Shown here in pieces: positions 1 through 11,636 of a stretch of 64,000 bases of DNA (position 1 is the first letter of the stretch; each line of letters begins with the position of its first letter). Below the pieces are notes generated by a model that was not told the DNA's origin, ran no database searches, and saw only the letters and a list, made by a program, of their open reading frames with translations. The stretch is from positions 82,687,512-82,751,511 of the forward strand of contig CM046876.1 in assembly GCA_025667525.1 (NCBI GenBank). The letters run 5' to 3'. A program made the position numbers and the translations under genes. Origin of the DNA: Glebionis coronaria (taxonomy: Eukaryota; Streptophyta; Magnoliopsida; Asterales; Asteraceae).

Positions 1-113
1 TTCTTCAACCTACTTATTTGTTTATTGTGATTTGACACAACATATACACAAGCAATTTTAAGTTTTTAACAGTGTTTGAGAATGCTTATACAGCTTATCT
101 TTTAGTGACATAC

Positions 114-1316
114 CTGAGCAAGTCTTTTGCCAGATTCATCTTCGGAAACAAACCCTTTTGTAATAAATTTCTGAAATGGAGGAAACAACATTCGGAAAAG
201 TGGAATATGTTCTCTAAACAACCCCGTGGTAGCAATACAGCCGGGGTATAACGAAGCAAATGTGATGCCAGTCTCTTCATGGTACCTTCTGTGAAATTCT
301 TGCATTGTAAGCATATTACAAATCTTACTATCTTTATACGCTTTCGCACCATCAAAAGCACCCCCGTCAATCATAGTTGAGCTATTTAACCCGTTCAAAC
401 CACCGGCTAAACCCCTCATATCACCCAAATTAGCCTTTGGAGGCACATTTCCTGCTAAAGTGTTAGTGTTTCCAGTAATCGAGCCAACGATTATGAGTCT
501 TTTTGAAGGGTAATCGGACTGTTTCATGTCATCAAGCAACAATCTTGAAAGTAAGAAGTGACCAAGATGATTAATACCAACACTTAGCTCGATTCCGTCT
601 GCTGTGAAGGTCGGTTCTTTAGCTGTTGGTTGATAGACTGCTGCATTGCATACTAATACGTCTAGTGGACGACCCGATTGCTTGAAATTAGCAACAAATT
701 GACGAACACTATCTAACGAGGCAAGGTCTAAATGCATCACTGTGTAGTTTTCTTTTGATATCCCTGCTGATTTTGCTGCTCTTTCTGCTTTTAGAAAGTC
801 TCTACATGCCATAATCACGTGCCATTTTCCGGTTTCTACTAAAGCTTTTGTTGTGGCTAGACCTAACCCGGAGGAAGCTCCCGTTATAATGACACTGCCT
901 TTTCGTAATGTTTTCTTACCATCTGGTGTGGCACGGGTCACTGCTGGAGCACTTGTGGTGGCTACAGCTTGGGCTTTGAAAACTTTTGTTCGGGTGAATT
1001 CCATCTGCAAAGAGTAAAAAATTCAGGCCTTTTAGTAGCAGAGTAAAGATACACATGTGTGTATAAATGTTTTTAACAAATTTTAAAAACCATCCGATGA
1101 ACATACAAGCATGTTCATTCTAGTATGTTACATGTTACACAAACTCATAGTATGTTCCACCTATTTACATACCTTGCTTTTCGACACAGATGAAGTGATA
1201 TCAAGTTTTCGGTTATCCAAGAGTGGAACGCCGAAGAGGGTCGAGTCCTTCAAATTAGTTGCATTGGTCTTTCCAGCAAAATTTTGAACAGAGAAAGAGG
1301 TAGCTTGGAGAGCCAT
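114..1316 (-). CDS. POR: Light-dependent NADPH-protochlorophyllide oxidoreductase, 3' end outside window
   Basis: This plastid enzyme reduces protochlorophyllide to chlorophyllide in a light- and NADPH-dependent step of chlorophyll synthesis. Two exons are visible: 1173..1316 (48 codons, starting MALQATSF) and 114..1004 (297 codons). They join in phase 0 through a GT donor at 1172-1171 and a TTGCAG acceptor ending at 1005. Exon 1 is a Ser/Thr-rich, hydroxylated plastid transit peptide. Exon 2 carries the SDR Rossmann motif TGASSGLG, the CNAAVY segment and the catalytic YKDSK (Tyr-x3-Lys). The reading frame runs to a donor at 113-112 after KRLAQ. The family is about 400 aa, so roughly the last 55 residues lie left of position 1. 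The Met at 1316 was chosen because it matches the family start and sits 86 bp below a TATA box; the upstream in-frame Mets extend past that TATA. The family is certain; the PORA/B/C class is not resolved. Confidence 0.95.
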
Positions 1317-1401
1317 TGCTAATTGAAGTTTGAATAGGGTATTTGGAGGGAATTGATTTTGGTTGAATGCCTGTGATGATTGTGAATGTTGGGTCATGTT
1401 A

Positions 1402-1410
1402 CTATTTATA
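1402..1410 (-). promoter_or_regulatory. Probable TATA box of POR
   Basis: The minus strand reads TATAAATAG, a near-consensus plant TATA box, 86 bp upstream of the chosen POR start codon. This predicts a 5' leader of about 55 nt. Further upstream, ATTGG (CCAAT reverse) lies near 1470 and an ACGT core (TGACGTGACATT on the minus strand) near 1710, consistent with a light-regulated promoter. Only the TATA position is well supported. Confidence 0.6.
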
Positions 1411-2214
1411 GTGTTGGGTGTTGTGTTTTTTTTAACCATTTTTAGTAAGTGGATAATATTATGTTTTAAGCAACCAATCAGAAAATGAGAATTAGATTGC
1501 AGCACATGCCTGTTGAGGATTATAAGGTGCACTGCCCAAAGTTTATGTTTTTTACCTCCAATGTTATGGGCTTGGGATGGGAGTCCAAAGACTTTGGATA
1601 ATATTGTTATTTTAATTGATACTTTATTTGTAAGATAATTTTAGCAGCTGCGTTGCGTGTTTCTATTTGTAAATTGCAATTGTTGTTGTATCAAATGAAA
1701 TGAATTGTCTAATGTCACGTCAAGGTAACGTATCGATCAATCGTTATAACCAATTAGTGTTTCGACCGATCACAGGACCAGTTTCTGACTTCTGTCCAAA
1801 ATGTCTCCTCAAGGGTCCGATATTTATTACGACTTAATGGCTAGGAACACCAAGGATTGTAAAACAAGGTTACTGTATAATGTATACACAATTAAGAATT
1901 CATTCATTTCCACCAACACAAAATAAGTTAAGAAGATACACAAGATTGAATACACAAGAATTGAATCGGAAAAAAAATACAAATTAATATCTCCAAGTCC
2001 CTACAATTCATTGTAGCTTTCTAGAACCGTATTCTTTTCTCCCTTTTTTTTTACTCCATTTTTCGGTTATTTTTTCTGACACCTCTATTTTTTTCCTACA
2101 AGAACTGGCTCCTTCATCAGTTCCGAAATTGAACACGCAGAAGTAGCACAAAAAGAAAACAAGACCCTTCTGCTAGTTTTACGAATCCTTGAAGCTATCT
2201 GTACAACAATCCAC
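1411..2214. other. Intergenic: POR promoter and WD40-gene 3' flank
   Basis: There is no coding feature here. Both flanking genes are on the minus strand, so this interval should contain the POR upstream region (right of 1410) and the 3' UTR and terminator of the WD40 gene (left of 2215). T-rich stretches at 2035-2095 read as A-rich on the minus strand and could hold the polyadenylation signals of the WD40 gene. I cannot fix the cleavage site. Confidence 0.4.
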
Positions 2215-5200
2215 TTATATCCGAACCGGCATTCCAAAATTCTGGAATGTTCTAAGTTCCCCACGTAGTCCAGCTGTCACGATCACCATACCCCACGCAG
2301 ACTTTCCTGGGCTTATCCCGTTTGAAAAGTCAACGCTGGTACGGGGACTCCGGTTCTTAGTAGCAGCCGAAACAAGCTTTTCCTCTGGAAATGTAGCAGA
2401 CATCCTATCAAAAAAGTAACCATTGGTTGCACTAGACATGGTTCCATGAAGTGGGCTGCTGCTAGAACCAGAAGTTAATGGTGAACCATCTTTTCCATTG
2501 GTTCCACTTTCTGGGGAAGGGGGATGGTTAGCCGTAGACATCTCATCTAACTGGTCAAGTTCCCCATTTACCATGTTAGGTTCACTTTCTTGAAGACCCC
2601 AACAGGTGTCGGTCATACCAGGCCATGGGATAGCCATTGATACATCTTGGCAGTGGAAGTGCTCATAAGATTGAGTAACAGCAACAGTTTTGCTTCTACT
2701 GGCTCGTGAATCACCTTCGTGTTTCCAGACATAGACATTAGAATCCTCACTGGCGGAGACCACATATCTTCCATTTGCTGCCAGGTAGGCTGATATTTGG
2801 CTGTTTGTGTTGCGAAACCCTGTAACAAAATATAGAATAATAAATAAAAAACATATGTCATGGAAGATCACATGCTAAGTCTTTCTTTACCTTTGAACTT
2901 GTGAACCAGATCAAAACCATCAACAACACGAATTCGTGAATCAGCAGATGTTATGAGCACTTCTGATGTACTTCCTGGAGCAAACTGTAACCGAATTCTA
3001 GTCATCAGTTAGCGGCAATAAACCAAAAAGAATCATGACCCTAAAGGCATCGCGGTTGGTTTACTTTATTGACGCGTTTGCTATTTTATAAATACCAACA
3101 AAGGGTCAATTATGGTTACATATTTGTCGGCCAAAGGATCGGAAACCATTGTTACCGAAAAAAATCTGAAAATTAAACAATTAGGAGATTATGTACATTA
3201 AAAATAGACTTTTGGCAACTTGCAACCATTTGACCAGTTCAACCAAGTTAGACCCGTTCCCCTTTTAACTAACTTTTTATTCGACCCATTTGAAATAAAA
3301 CATAACCGAAATTGACCCATTCACAAGGTAATGTGAATGTGTCAGAAGTGCCAGCTCTAGCATGTAATAGCTTGATCACCTGAAAACCAGTGATTTTTTT
3401 ATGGTGTGGCTTCTTTTTCTTATTTTGTAGATTGATCTGACCCTTCTGCTGCAACTTGTTTTCTGAATGATATATATAAAAAAGTATTAGTAGTAGAATT
3501 AAAGCAAATTAAGAAGACTAAAATAGCAAGTAGACAATAAGCATACCGGTTGTGTTGTATAATCGGCAGCTCCCCTTGTATGAACCAACTAGTGCCGCCT
3601 TCAAGGAACAACAAACAATTTCTTCAGCCATTAAGTAAAATTTGGAGCATAAAGTTGAAGTTGTCACTGAATAATGATTTATGGCTCTACCTGTCCATCT
3701 GGTGTATAGCAAGCAGCAGTGACCATCTCCTTCAGATCATTCCAGTCAACAACTTGATGATCAGGAATGCTCCATATGCGAACCTTGGAATCTAGGGATC
3801 CACTGATGAAGTATCTATCATCAACAGGATTAAACTGGATACAAGTCACTGCATCAAGAAACAATAATGAAGAAAAGAGGAAGATGGTGAGTTTTAAATC
3901 AGTCATAAAGCATCACCTGTATGATAATAGCGGATTTAAGATTTTTTCTAAGTGGCAGGAACATAAATCACGTGTAATTTGTTCTTACCAAAATCACTAT
4001 GAGAAAAGATCTTCAAACATGACTTGCTAGACAACTGCCACAACCGAACTGTTTTGTCCATGGAGGATGAGAGCAAATGCTGAGATTAAAAAACTTACCA
4101 TCAACACAAATTTTCATTTATGTTTCGTCATAATATACAGAATATATGTCATTATACACCTTAATGTATATAAGTATATAAGTAACAGAAATAGCATCAT
4201 TATAATTGATAACATGTCTCACAGCTCTTTCTACAAATAAGACATATATAGTCGTGAACTTGAGTTAACACAACCCTTCAAATAACACAAGAATAGTACA
4301 AAATTCTTCATATTCTGTGACCAGGAGTGATATAATAGAAGGGTGAGACTCTTCACTACTCAAAAATATAACTTCGTACTACGAAGGAACAAAGTCATAG
4401 TTCTTAACTTCTTATAAATGAAAACACATTTTATATCAACCATATCCAACAAGAAGCTACCCGATTTGTTTCAGCAGCTCGCACTTTGGATTTGTAAGCA
4501 TCCAAATAGCACTGCTAAACAAGAATCATACCATAAACTATATGTACTAGAAGATCCTTTAGCAAGCAATTAATGATGATAAACCAGCACATTTTGGATA
4601 GAATGTAAACATTTCAACTTCTTTACAACTATTTAAATAAATGTACTTCATATCACTTTAATAAATGATATTCTACTTATAGTCAATTTTTTTAAATGAT
4701 ATATATCCACTTTTTCATACAGGTTAAATACACTAAAATCATGCCCCAGATAACGCAATACACAAATTCTAATTAATGTAAGACTTTACTCATCTGTCCC
4801 ATACTCCCGTCCCAGTACCCTCTTGTGGTCATAAATCTTGTAGACCAGACGATTTTGACGGCCACAAGAAATTACCGATCAAATGCAGTTTCCTAGGCCT
4901 TCTATATACTATTCTAAGTATTTGCTTGAAGGTACCATACGAAATGTTCGGTCCAGGCCCCGTTCTCTGGTCAGGTCGTGCGTAAGACCAAACTGGACCA
5001 GACCAGACCGAGGACTGAAAATGAGGGAAAGGGTGGACTTTCAATCCGGTTTCACAGTTTGGTTCGGTCCTTGGTCTATAATGCTCAGCCCTATGAGTAG
5101 GCAATCGGAAATCCCAGACATTCTAAAAGGATTACACGACGCTTCTACCGGATGTTATATAAAATCTGCTTTTCGAGGAAACATCCGTTCGTGAAATGGT

Positions 5201-7265
5201 TACGCAATGGTTGAATTTAAGCTTTGCAAATGACAAATAGCATCTACGACGACAGGGGAATCTTTGGACTGTAAGTTGAAAGCAGCAAGATTATAAGCTA
5301 ATACTGTATGTGAGAAGACATTATGTGTCTAGGCGGTACAAGGACAAGTCTACAGGGTAACTTATGTGAGCCGAATTAACACAGTTAAGTAATCTAACTA
5401 TCTAAGACTGCATACATAATAAGGAATGACTACTAGCGATCTCGCCCACTCTATTAAGTAGTCTCTCACTCTGTCCCTCGATAACTCCTAAGCTATTTTC
5501 CATTATCCTGAGACAGAAGCATATTTTTTTATTTACTATTCACAGCTGCATACGAATAATGGTTTCTCTTTACCTCACAACCTGTTTTTTTAATAAAAGC
5601 TCATAATTATCACTCCGCATATACATCACATACTTTCTGAAAGCAAATTGAAACCCTCACTAAATAAAGTCTCCGTCGACCAAAACCATAAACATATGCA
5701 TGTACCTAGTGCTTCATAATCATTTGATAAATCCTACGTAGTTGTAATTAAGTCTAGTTAGGATCAAGGTTAACAGTAATATAACTGAAATGTGGGTTGC
5801 TATGATTATCTAACAGATAGCATTCACGACAGACAGTGCATTACAGGTAGATAAATTAGAAATGTTTGCTAACCTGAGATTTGGACCAAGATAAGTCAAG
5901 CACGTCATTCAAATGTCCGATAAAGGAACATACTGGTTTCTCTGACAATGCAAAGACGGTATCCGGTACTACGATAGGCTCCAGGCTAATAGACTTGCGG
6001 CTTATCGATAGTCTTCCTCTTCTCTTCCTTTCAGGCATACTTTCCACATTTGTTGACAACGAAATTGGTTCTGGCGACCCATTTGACATGAATAAAACAT
6101 TCAAATTTCCATCTTCTTGTTTATCAAACAATAGATCGCCTTTCCTATCCGAGCTAACAACTTGCCATATATGAATAACACAATCCTCACCCGCACTAGC
6201 AAGATATTTACCATCCAAACTAAACTTAATAGTCCAAATAGAACCATTATGAGCCTGAATCTCTTGACTCTTATACATCGCCGTAAGATCCTTACACGAC
6301 TTCCCATACTGCCTCACTCTCACCCTCTCCGGACCATGAAACGACGCGTCCTGACTATCATCCGTCGCAGAGCTAGACCTTCTCCCGCCTTTCTCAGACG
6401 ACGTATCTTTCTCGTCACTACTCCGTCTCTCCTTACTCCCACTCCCAGTAACCGAACTCGCCACATTCTTAATACTCTTTAACCAACTCCCGCCTTTCTT
6501 CTTCGCCTTACTACCACTCCCACTCCCCCCATCCACCCTTTCCATCTCACTCCCGGATTCCACATTCTGCCGTCTCATCAACTCTTGAACAATCGGCGAA
6601 TGGCCTACACAAATCTCAAACTCCTCCATGGTCAAATGCCTCCCCGTCCCTACCTCTTTCAAATTCCCACACATCCCGTCCTCACGCACCTCATTCACCA
6701 AAAACTCCTCCCCGTTATCCAAATTCTTAATCATACAATCCACATTCTCATCCAAATTCACATTCACATTCGCAATCTCCTCGCTACGCCTCGCAACTTT
6801 ACCAGTAGGCGGCTTACCGTTAACACTAGGCGATTTATCCAAAACCTTTCTTATATCATTATTACTATCAACATTATTAAAATTCTCATTACTATTATTA
6901 TTATTATCTACACTTTTAGATCTAACAACCACACGCCTGATGACGTCATCATCACCCTCCGCCACGTCATCGTTATCGTTTAAATCTAACTGATCAGCTG
7001 AAACAGACTTACCTAGCTTCAAATCACTTAACCCGATACGCCGGAGCAACCGCAGCCGTCGCTCCTCGACGGATAACGACGGCTGAGAGATCCACACGTC
7101 GTAGTTAGGGCTGACGTCATCAAATGCCACGTCATCATCATCGTTATCAGAAGATGAACATGTAGTCGAAGATGATGAAAGAATACGATCTAACGACTCG
7201 TGAAAACAGTCTTCTTCGTCTTCTTGCTCGTCTTCTTCTTGGTTATGGTTATCAGATTTGCTCAT
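2215..7265 (-). CDS. WD40-repeat protein, WDR44-like plant family, complete, 7 exons
   Basis: Exons on the minus strand are 5874..7265, 3989..4079, 3691..3848, 3547..3598, 3380..3462, 2891..2984 and 2215..2819. All junctions are GT/AG and all phases agree, giving 824 codons plus TAA. Residues 1-330 are acidic, Ser- and Asn-rich and low in complexity, with a Lys/Ser-rich patch ([14 protein letters not shown]). The WD repeats begin at about residue 336 ([25 protein letters not shown]). They continue with [94 protein letters not shown] and [26 protein letters not shown] (about 622-660). The tail contains AIPWPG. The architecture matches the plant WDR44-like scaffold family, which is presumed to mediate protein interactions; no catalytic role is expected. 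The first Met is in the only long acidic exon. I rejected small ORFs inside this span as antisense or intronic. Confidence 0.93.
4080..5873 (-). other. Long first intron of the WD40 gene
   Basis: This 1794-bp intron lies between exon 1 (donor CAG/GTTAGC) and exon 2 (acceptor CTCAG). It is AT-rich. Positions 4945-5085 hold a degenerate GGTCC/GACC-rich tract whose halves are partly complementary, a low-complexity repeat of a kind often seen in plant introns. No ORF with family resemblance was seen on either strand. Confidence 0.7.
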
Positions 7266-7621
7266 CGTTCGGGCATTCCCATCGGAAAATGAAAATGCCC
7301 GGAGTTTGGTCGAAAATGTCGCCGGAAAAATAACGGATCCGGTGAGTTAGTTGCGAATTACAAAACGGTGTCGTTTTGGGGTTTATTATGTGTTTATGTG
7401 TGTGTGATAGTGTGTGTGTGGGGGATGAACAATGAATAGAAGAAACTGTGTGTATAGTTGTAAATTATAAATGTATAAAAAGAAAAGAAATGGTTGTCAA
7501 TAATAATTTGCATATGCATTTGTGTTGTCTACATCTTTAATAAATACCTTAAATCATTTTTAAATTACAAGAAAGTATAGGAAGGACTCTAGGCAAAGTG
7601 TAAATTCATTTGTACTAAATT
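7266..7621 (-). promoter_or_regulatory. 5' flank of the WD40 gene
   Basis: Non-coding sequence upstream of the start codon. It includes a GT-rich tract (7387-7425) and an AT-rich segment (7455-7480) with TATA-like words on the minus strand. I cannot name a single TATA box or start site. Confidence 0.35.
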
Positions 7622-7648
7622 CACATATATATATATATATATATATTA
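7622..7648. repeat. (AT)n microsatellite
   Basis: About eleven AT dinucleotides directly adjoin the left end of a Stowaway-type MITE. Stowaway elements insert at TA, so a TA run is an expected landing site. Confidence 0.9.
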
Positions 7649-7902
7649 TTATCTCCGTTTCATATTAAATGTCCACTATGTAATATTACAAGTCTTTGTT
7701 TTTTAACTTTAACTATAAATAATTATATGTGTTATAACTTGATGAAAGTTATATGGATAAATTCGGTTTTAAAATATATTTTCATTAGTATAAATTCCAT
7801 CTAATATTATATAACATAAATAAAAAAAATTACGGTCAAAATAAAATAAAAAAAGACTTTGAAAAAGTCAAACTTGACACTTATTATGAGACGGGGAAGT
7901 AG
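7649..7902. mobile_element. Stowaway-type MITE (Tc1/mariner)
   Basis: A foldback element of about 254 bp. The left end contains CTCCGTTTCATATTAAATGT. The reverse complement of the right end contains CCCGTCTCATAATAAGTGTC. These are diverged copies of the CTCCCTCCGT-type terminal inverted repeat. It is flanked by TA on the left and near TA on the right. It has no coding capacity. Confidence 0.75.
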
Positions 7903-8165
7903 TACTAATTACCTAACAACATTTTGAGCAACATTTGATAGATGAGTTGCAATTTTCAATTGCTTGTTACCAAGTAGGTTTGCAACTTGTGTTTCGTCGC
8001 ATGGCGTGATAGAGTAACTATAAAATAAAATAAATAAGTATAAGAATATTTTCGTAAATCGTTAATGGAACTTTTACGAAATTGGTTAATGAGTTATCGT
8101 TACATTGCAAAGTTAATCTTTAATGATTCACTTTGAAATGCACTAATAACCTAGAATCTTATCGG

Positions 8166-8445
8166 CAAATGAAGTCTAACTCAGTTGGATGGATGCATTT
8201 GGTTATAATCTCCATGTGGGGAGGTCAGGGGTTTGAATCATGTCATTCCCTATGTGGGGGATTTTCTCAGAATTGGCAGGCGGGTTTGAATCCCATCGCA
8301 ATGCCTTGAAGCCCCTTAATGGGAAACTGGATGGCTAGCATGGGGTTGATATTCTCTTCGTGAGATGATTCGAACTCGGGTCGAGAGACTTGGTGCCTCC
8401 GTGGCACGCAAGATACTCCGCTGCACCAAACTGCCGTTCAAGAAA
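8166..8445 (+). mobile_element. tRNA-derived SINE with target duplication
   Basis: A 280-bp insert is flanked by 18-bp direct repeats at 8148-8165 and 8446-8463 (AACCTAGAATCTTATCGG, one mismatch). The head is tRNA-like: an A-box-like TAACTCAGTTGG at 8177-8188 and a B-box-like GGTTTGAATCA at 8230-8240, spaced about 41 nt apart. The tail ends CCGTTCAAG plus A residues. A second tRNA-like stretch on the opposite strand (B-box-like GAGTTCGAATC, about 8360-8430) lies in the 3' half, so the body may be compound. Confidence 0.7.
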
Positions 8446-8463
8446 AACCTAGAATTTTATCGG

Positions 8464-8825
8464 ATGTCTCCGAAAGGACTAATAACCTAGAATGGATCTT
8501 GTCGTCAAACTGAAAGGAAAGCCTTTGTACACATGGGTGATACGAACGGCGTCTTTATAGGCGTAGATATATGTAATATGATCAAGAGGTGAAGGTGCCA
8601 TGTAGATACATGAAGTAAACGTGGCAGATCTCACTGAATGTGTTTCGCCCGTCTCACACAGAACGAACATTGCGTGTCCAAACATGAACAATACGCCAGT
8701 GATGGTACTGAAATTTTAGTGGTCTGATTCATATGTGGCACCATAGGATGGGTATACCCCTTGGAGGGTACCCTAAATTACTGAGGGTCTGGTTCAGAAG
8801 ATATACGTGAGTCATGTGTCTTGAC
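8464..8825. other. Gap between SINE and Ty3 relic
   Basis: Non-coding sequence. It includes a third partial copy of the AATAACCTAGAAT flank at about 8478-8491. Short ORFs here show no recognisable family, and nothing else is supported. Confidence 0.3.
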
Positions 8826-9170
8826 TTATGTCTTCAGAATATATGCGTGTGACATGGGTCTTGACCCGATGTCTTGACATGTGTCTTGAGAAGTGAATAC
8901 GAATAAAACTAAAAACTTTAGGTTAAAATGCCAGAATTGGCGGATCGGTTGGACTGTTGGCCCTTTGTATTTCTGGTCACGTCCGTTACCGGAGTTTCTA
9001 TCGTTATTGCTAGAGTATTTGTTGTCACGATAGTTGTCATTATCGTCTTGTCTGTCAGTTCCATGACGGTCATTATCATGACTGTGATTCATGTAACTAT
9101 TCTGATGAGTGGCCGGCTGGTACCGGTTCCCACACTTATGCCTGAAAAGACAACTGAGTGATGTGGGACA
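8826..9170 (-). pseudogene. Relic of a Ty3-type gag C-terminus
   Basis: The minus strand gives an Asn/Asp/Arg-rich low-complexity stretch preceded by a half zinc-knuckle-like CGNRYQP segment. This is the composition seen around the nucleic-acid-binding end of Ty3 gag proteins. It lies about 1 kb downstream (minus sense) of a PBS and LTR on the same strand, which supports the assignment. No protease, RT or integrase follows, so the element is truncated or non-autonomous. Confidence 0.4.
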
Positions 9171-9360
9171 TATAACTGAGAAGGTAAAGACCTAAAATGG
9201 AATGGTAACGTCTGGTGGATGAAGTATATTTCTTGTCTGGTCGTCCCGATCTATCACCTTCGTCTTTGTTATGTAGAATCTCCAAGCTGCAAGCAACATC
9301 ATCACTTGAGCAACATCGGTAAGTGGAAAACGCCTGAGATAATTAAGAATCGACTAGCGA

Positions 9361-9481
9361 ATACACATGGAGTACGGTAAATGGAATACACCTGGAATAT
9401 GGTACATGGAGTACACATGGAATACGGTACATGTAGTACACATAGAATACGGTGCATGGCGTACACATGGAATGTACATGA
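9361..9481. repeat. 25-bp minisatellite, about 4.8 units
   Basis: Units start near 9361, 9386, 9411, 9436 and 9461 on a core of GTACACATGGAATACGGTAC. Point differences between units show some age. It lies in the leader of the minus-strand Ty3-type element. Confidence 0.85.
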
Positions 9482-9654
9482 TATGATCAGTACTAGTGTT
9501 AACCATCTGATATGATTTTAAAGGAGGCAACGATTAAATGGTTTGAAGACCAAACTGAAGAGAGCAACATGGTAGCCTAGCTATTCCAACGTAGACGTAA
9601 ATTCCAGTTGCATGAAAAAGCACAAAGCATGATTAAACAAAATTCCACAATGAC

Positions 9655-9880
9655 CATCATGAAAGTATAATTAATGAAAACTAACCATGACTATCATGAA
9701 AGCATGATTAAACGAAATCCATCAATGTCTAGCATGAAAGCATAATCAACATGAAGGAACATGAAAGCAACATCAACATAAGTAAGCATGAAAACATAAT
9801 CAGCATGAAAACGAAATCAACATGAAAGTATGAAAGCAATATCGACATAAGAAACATGAAAACATAATCAACAGAGGTTT
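9655..9880. repeat. Irregular AACATGAAAGCA-type repeat tract
   Basis: Around ten imperfect occurrences of CATGAAAGCA / AATCAACATGAAA are interspersed with other words. It is non-coding and part of the same leader. Confidence 0.6.
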
Positions 9881-9886
9881 AACATT

Positions 9887-10080
9887 GACTAGTGTGGACG
9901 ACTATGGTTCAGCCCACAAAATTCAAAAGAAAAGACATGTGACTAAGTATGGACGACTATGGTTCAACCCATACCAGTCTAAAATTCAAAAGAAAACAAA
10001 AAGACTGACAATATATGACTAAGTATGGACGACTATGGTTCAATCCATATTAGTTAAAATACAAAAGAAAACATCGTGAG
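9887..10080. repeat. Three diverged direct repeats (54-76 bp)
   Basis: Units begin at 9887, 9941 and 10017, each opening with GACTA followed by TGGACGACTATGGTTCA and ending in an A-rich CAAAAGAAAA segment. The repeats lie between the PBS and the gag relic. Confidence 0.8.
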
Positions 10081-10202
10081 TAAGAATTAGCAATACTCAT
10101 AATATATCAGTACGAAACGTAACAAACATCGTTCTAGGAAGATCCTGGTGACTACCCACTCGTCATTGGTCAAGTTTTAGAGCCTACAGGTCGAAACCTT
10201 GG

Positions 10203-10214
10203 GCTCTGATACCA
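10203..10214 (-). other. Primer-binding site, initiator tRNA-Met type
   Basis: The minus strand reads TGGTATCAGAGC, complementary to the 3' end of initiator tRNA-Met and the usual plant LTR-element primer site. It is four bases from the LTR terminus, which sets the element on the minus strand. Confidence 0.85.
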
Positions 10215-10910
10215 TAATTGTAACGACCCACTTTGATAAGAAGATCGTTACATGAATTATGGCGTGTCATCAAAGCATGTAAGGTAATATGTCTTAAAAA
10301 CATAAATGACCATAAAGAAAAGCCGAAAACAAACATCGGCTCCCCAAACATAAGCTCACATGCATAAAGTAAATAAATTAGAAAAAAGGACTAAACATTG
10401 TCCAACCAAGCATAAGTATATAAAATGCAGAAAAGAAAAGAAGTTTAAGGTAGCTTCCATCCTATGCATGTACTCTCAAATTCTCAAGTTCGTCCTAGTG
10501 TACCTATCGTATGGGACATGGAAAGAAAATATGGCTGAGCAATACGCTCAGAGAACGGATATAATGTCATGATAAGAATAACTGAAACATAAGTAAGATA
10601 TGAAATGCGGCGGAATATGTGTAAGTTCTGAAAAACCTAGAACATGTTTTATAAATTGGTTTATAACTGAAAAGTCTTATGTTTATACATGCAAATGTAA
10701 TTTAAATGTCAAAGATCTCATATAGGTCATGATATATATCAGCGTGTATGAATATTTAGAGGGGTGACCTCATCATGCAATTAGAGGGGTGAACTCTAAT
10801 TATATAAGTCTGGATGGAGGGATCAGCTCCAATGTGACGGATGTAGAGCACACACCACAGTCACCTTGTAAACCTGCAAACATGTACTAGGATGCACCCA
10901 TACGCCCACA

Positions 10911-10932
10911 TGATAATAATAATAATAATAAT
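10911..10932. repeat. (AAT)n microsatellite
   Basis: Seven or so AAT/ATA triplets inside the 2.75-kb LTR. Confidence 0.9.
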
Positions 10933-11324
10933 GGCCAAAGCAACTGAAGGGACGCCGCGAGAAATCACTTTCGTCGCGGAAGAGTCATGACACGGGTGCT
11001 TCAAGTGTCATGGTTATGGTACCTCCATAACTAGGTGAACATGGTCATGCATGCATATAGCTCAGGCAATTTAAAATAATAGCATGGCAAACAATGAAAA
11101 CATTTTATGAATTGAAAACTGGGGAAAACACATGGCAGCAAACGGGGAATCCTAATCATGCATAGAAAGAGAATGTCCTTACTGAAAGACGGAATATTTG
11201 TACCTTATGTCAAGTAAAGAAAGAAGATGAAAGACGGAAGTACTACTCCAACTTCACGAGTGCTACATAATAAAGGACGTGTATGAGTTGTTTGTTCATG
11301 TATAACATATTGATTCTTAGTTTA

Positions 11325-11395
11325 ATTTACTTGTTTTTACTTGTTCTACTTGTTCTTGACTTGTTTTACTTGTTCTTGACTTGTTTTACTAATTC
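11325..11395. repeat. Short tandem repeats of TTGTTCTTGACTTGTTTTAC
   Basis: Two to three units of about 20-23 bp inside the LTR. Confidence 0.75.
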
Positions 11396-11510
11396 ATGTT
11401 TATCATGTATTTCTTAGTATTATACGTTTCATATGTTCTTGATTAATGTATTTCATGTTTCATGTGTTATTATACTTGATGTTTCCATAATTAATAACTT
11501 TCTAAAAATA

Positions 11511-11636
11511 GCAAGTTTCTATATATAGTAACTTTCCAAAAATAGTAAGTTTTTATAAATAGTGAGTTTCTAAAAATAGTAAGTTTCCATAAATAGTAAG
11601 TTTCTAAAAATAGAAAGTTTTCATAAATAGTAATAA
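11511..11636. repeat. Minisatellite of AGTAAGTTTCTAAAAAT-type units
   Basis: About seven units of 17-19 bp alternate TTTC(T/C)AAAAATAG and TTTCCATAAATAG forms, suggesting a higher-order two-unit repeat. It lies inside the LTR. Confidence 0.75.

Noticed and set aside
2189..2419. Plus-strand ORF over the last WD40 exon
   Set aside because: Antisense to a coding exon with clear homology on the minus strand.
4829..5194. ORFs in intron 1 of the WD40 gene
   Set aside because: They come from a GGTCC/GACC low-complexity tract open on both strands.
6101..6993. Several long ORFs antisense or out of frame to the first exon of the WD40 gene
   Set aside because: They are shadows of the biased exon composition. 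The minus-strand frame has the family motifs and consistent splicing.
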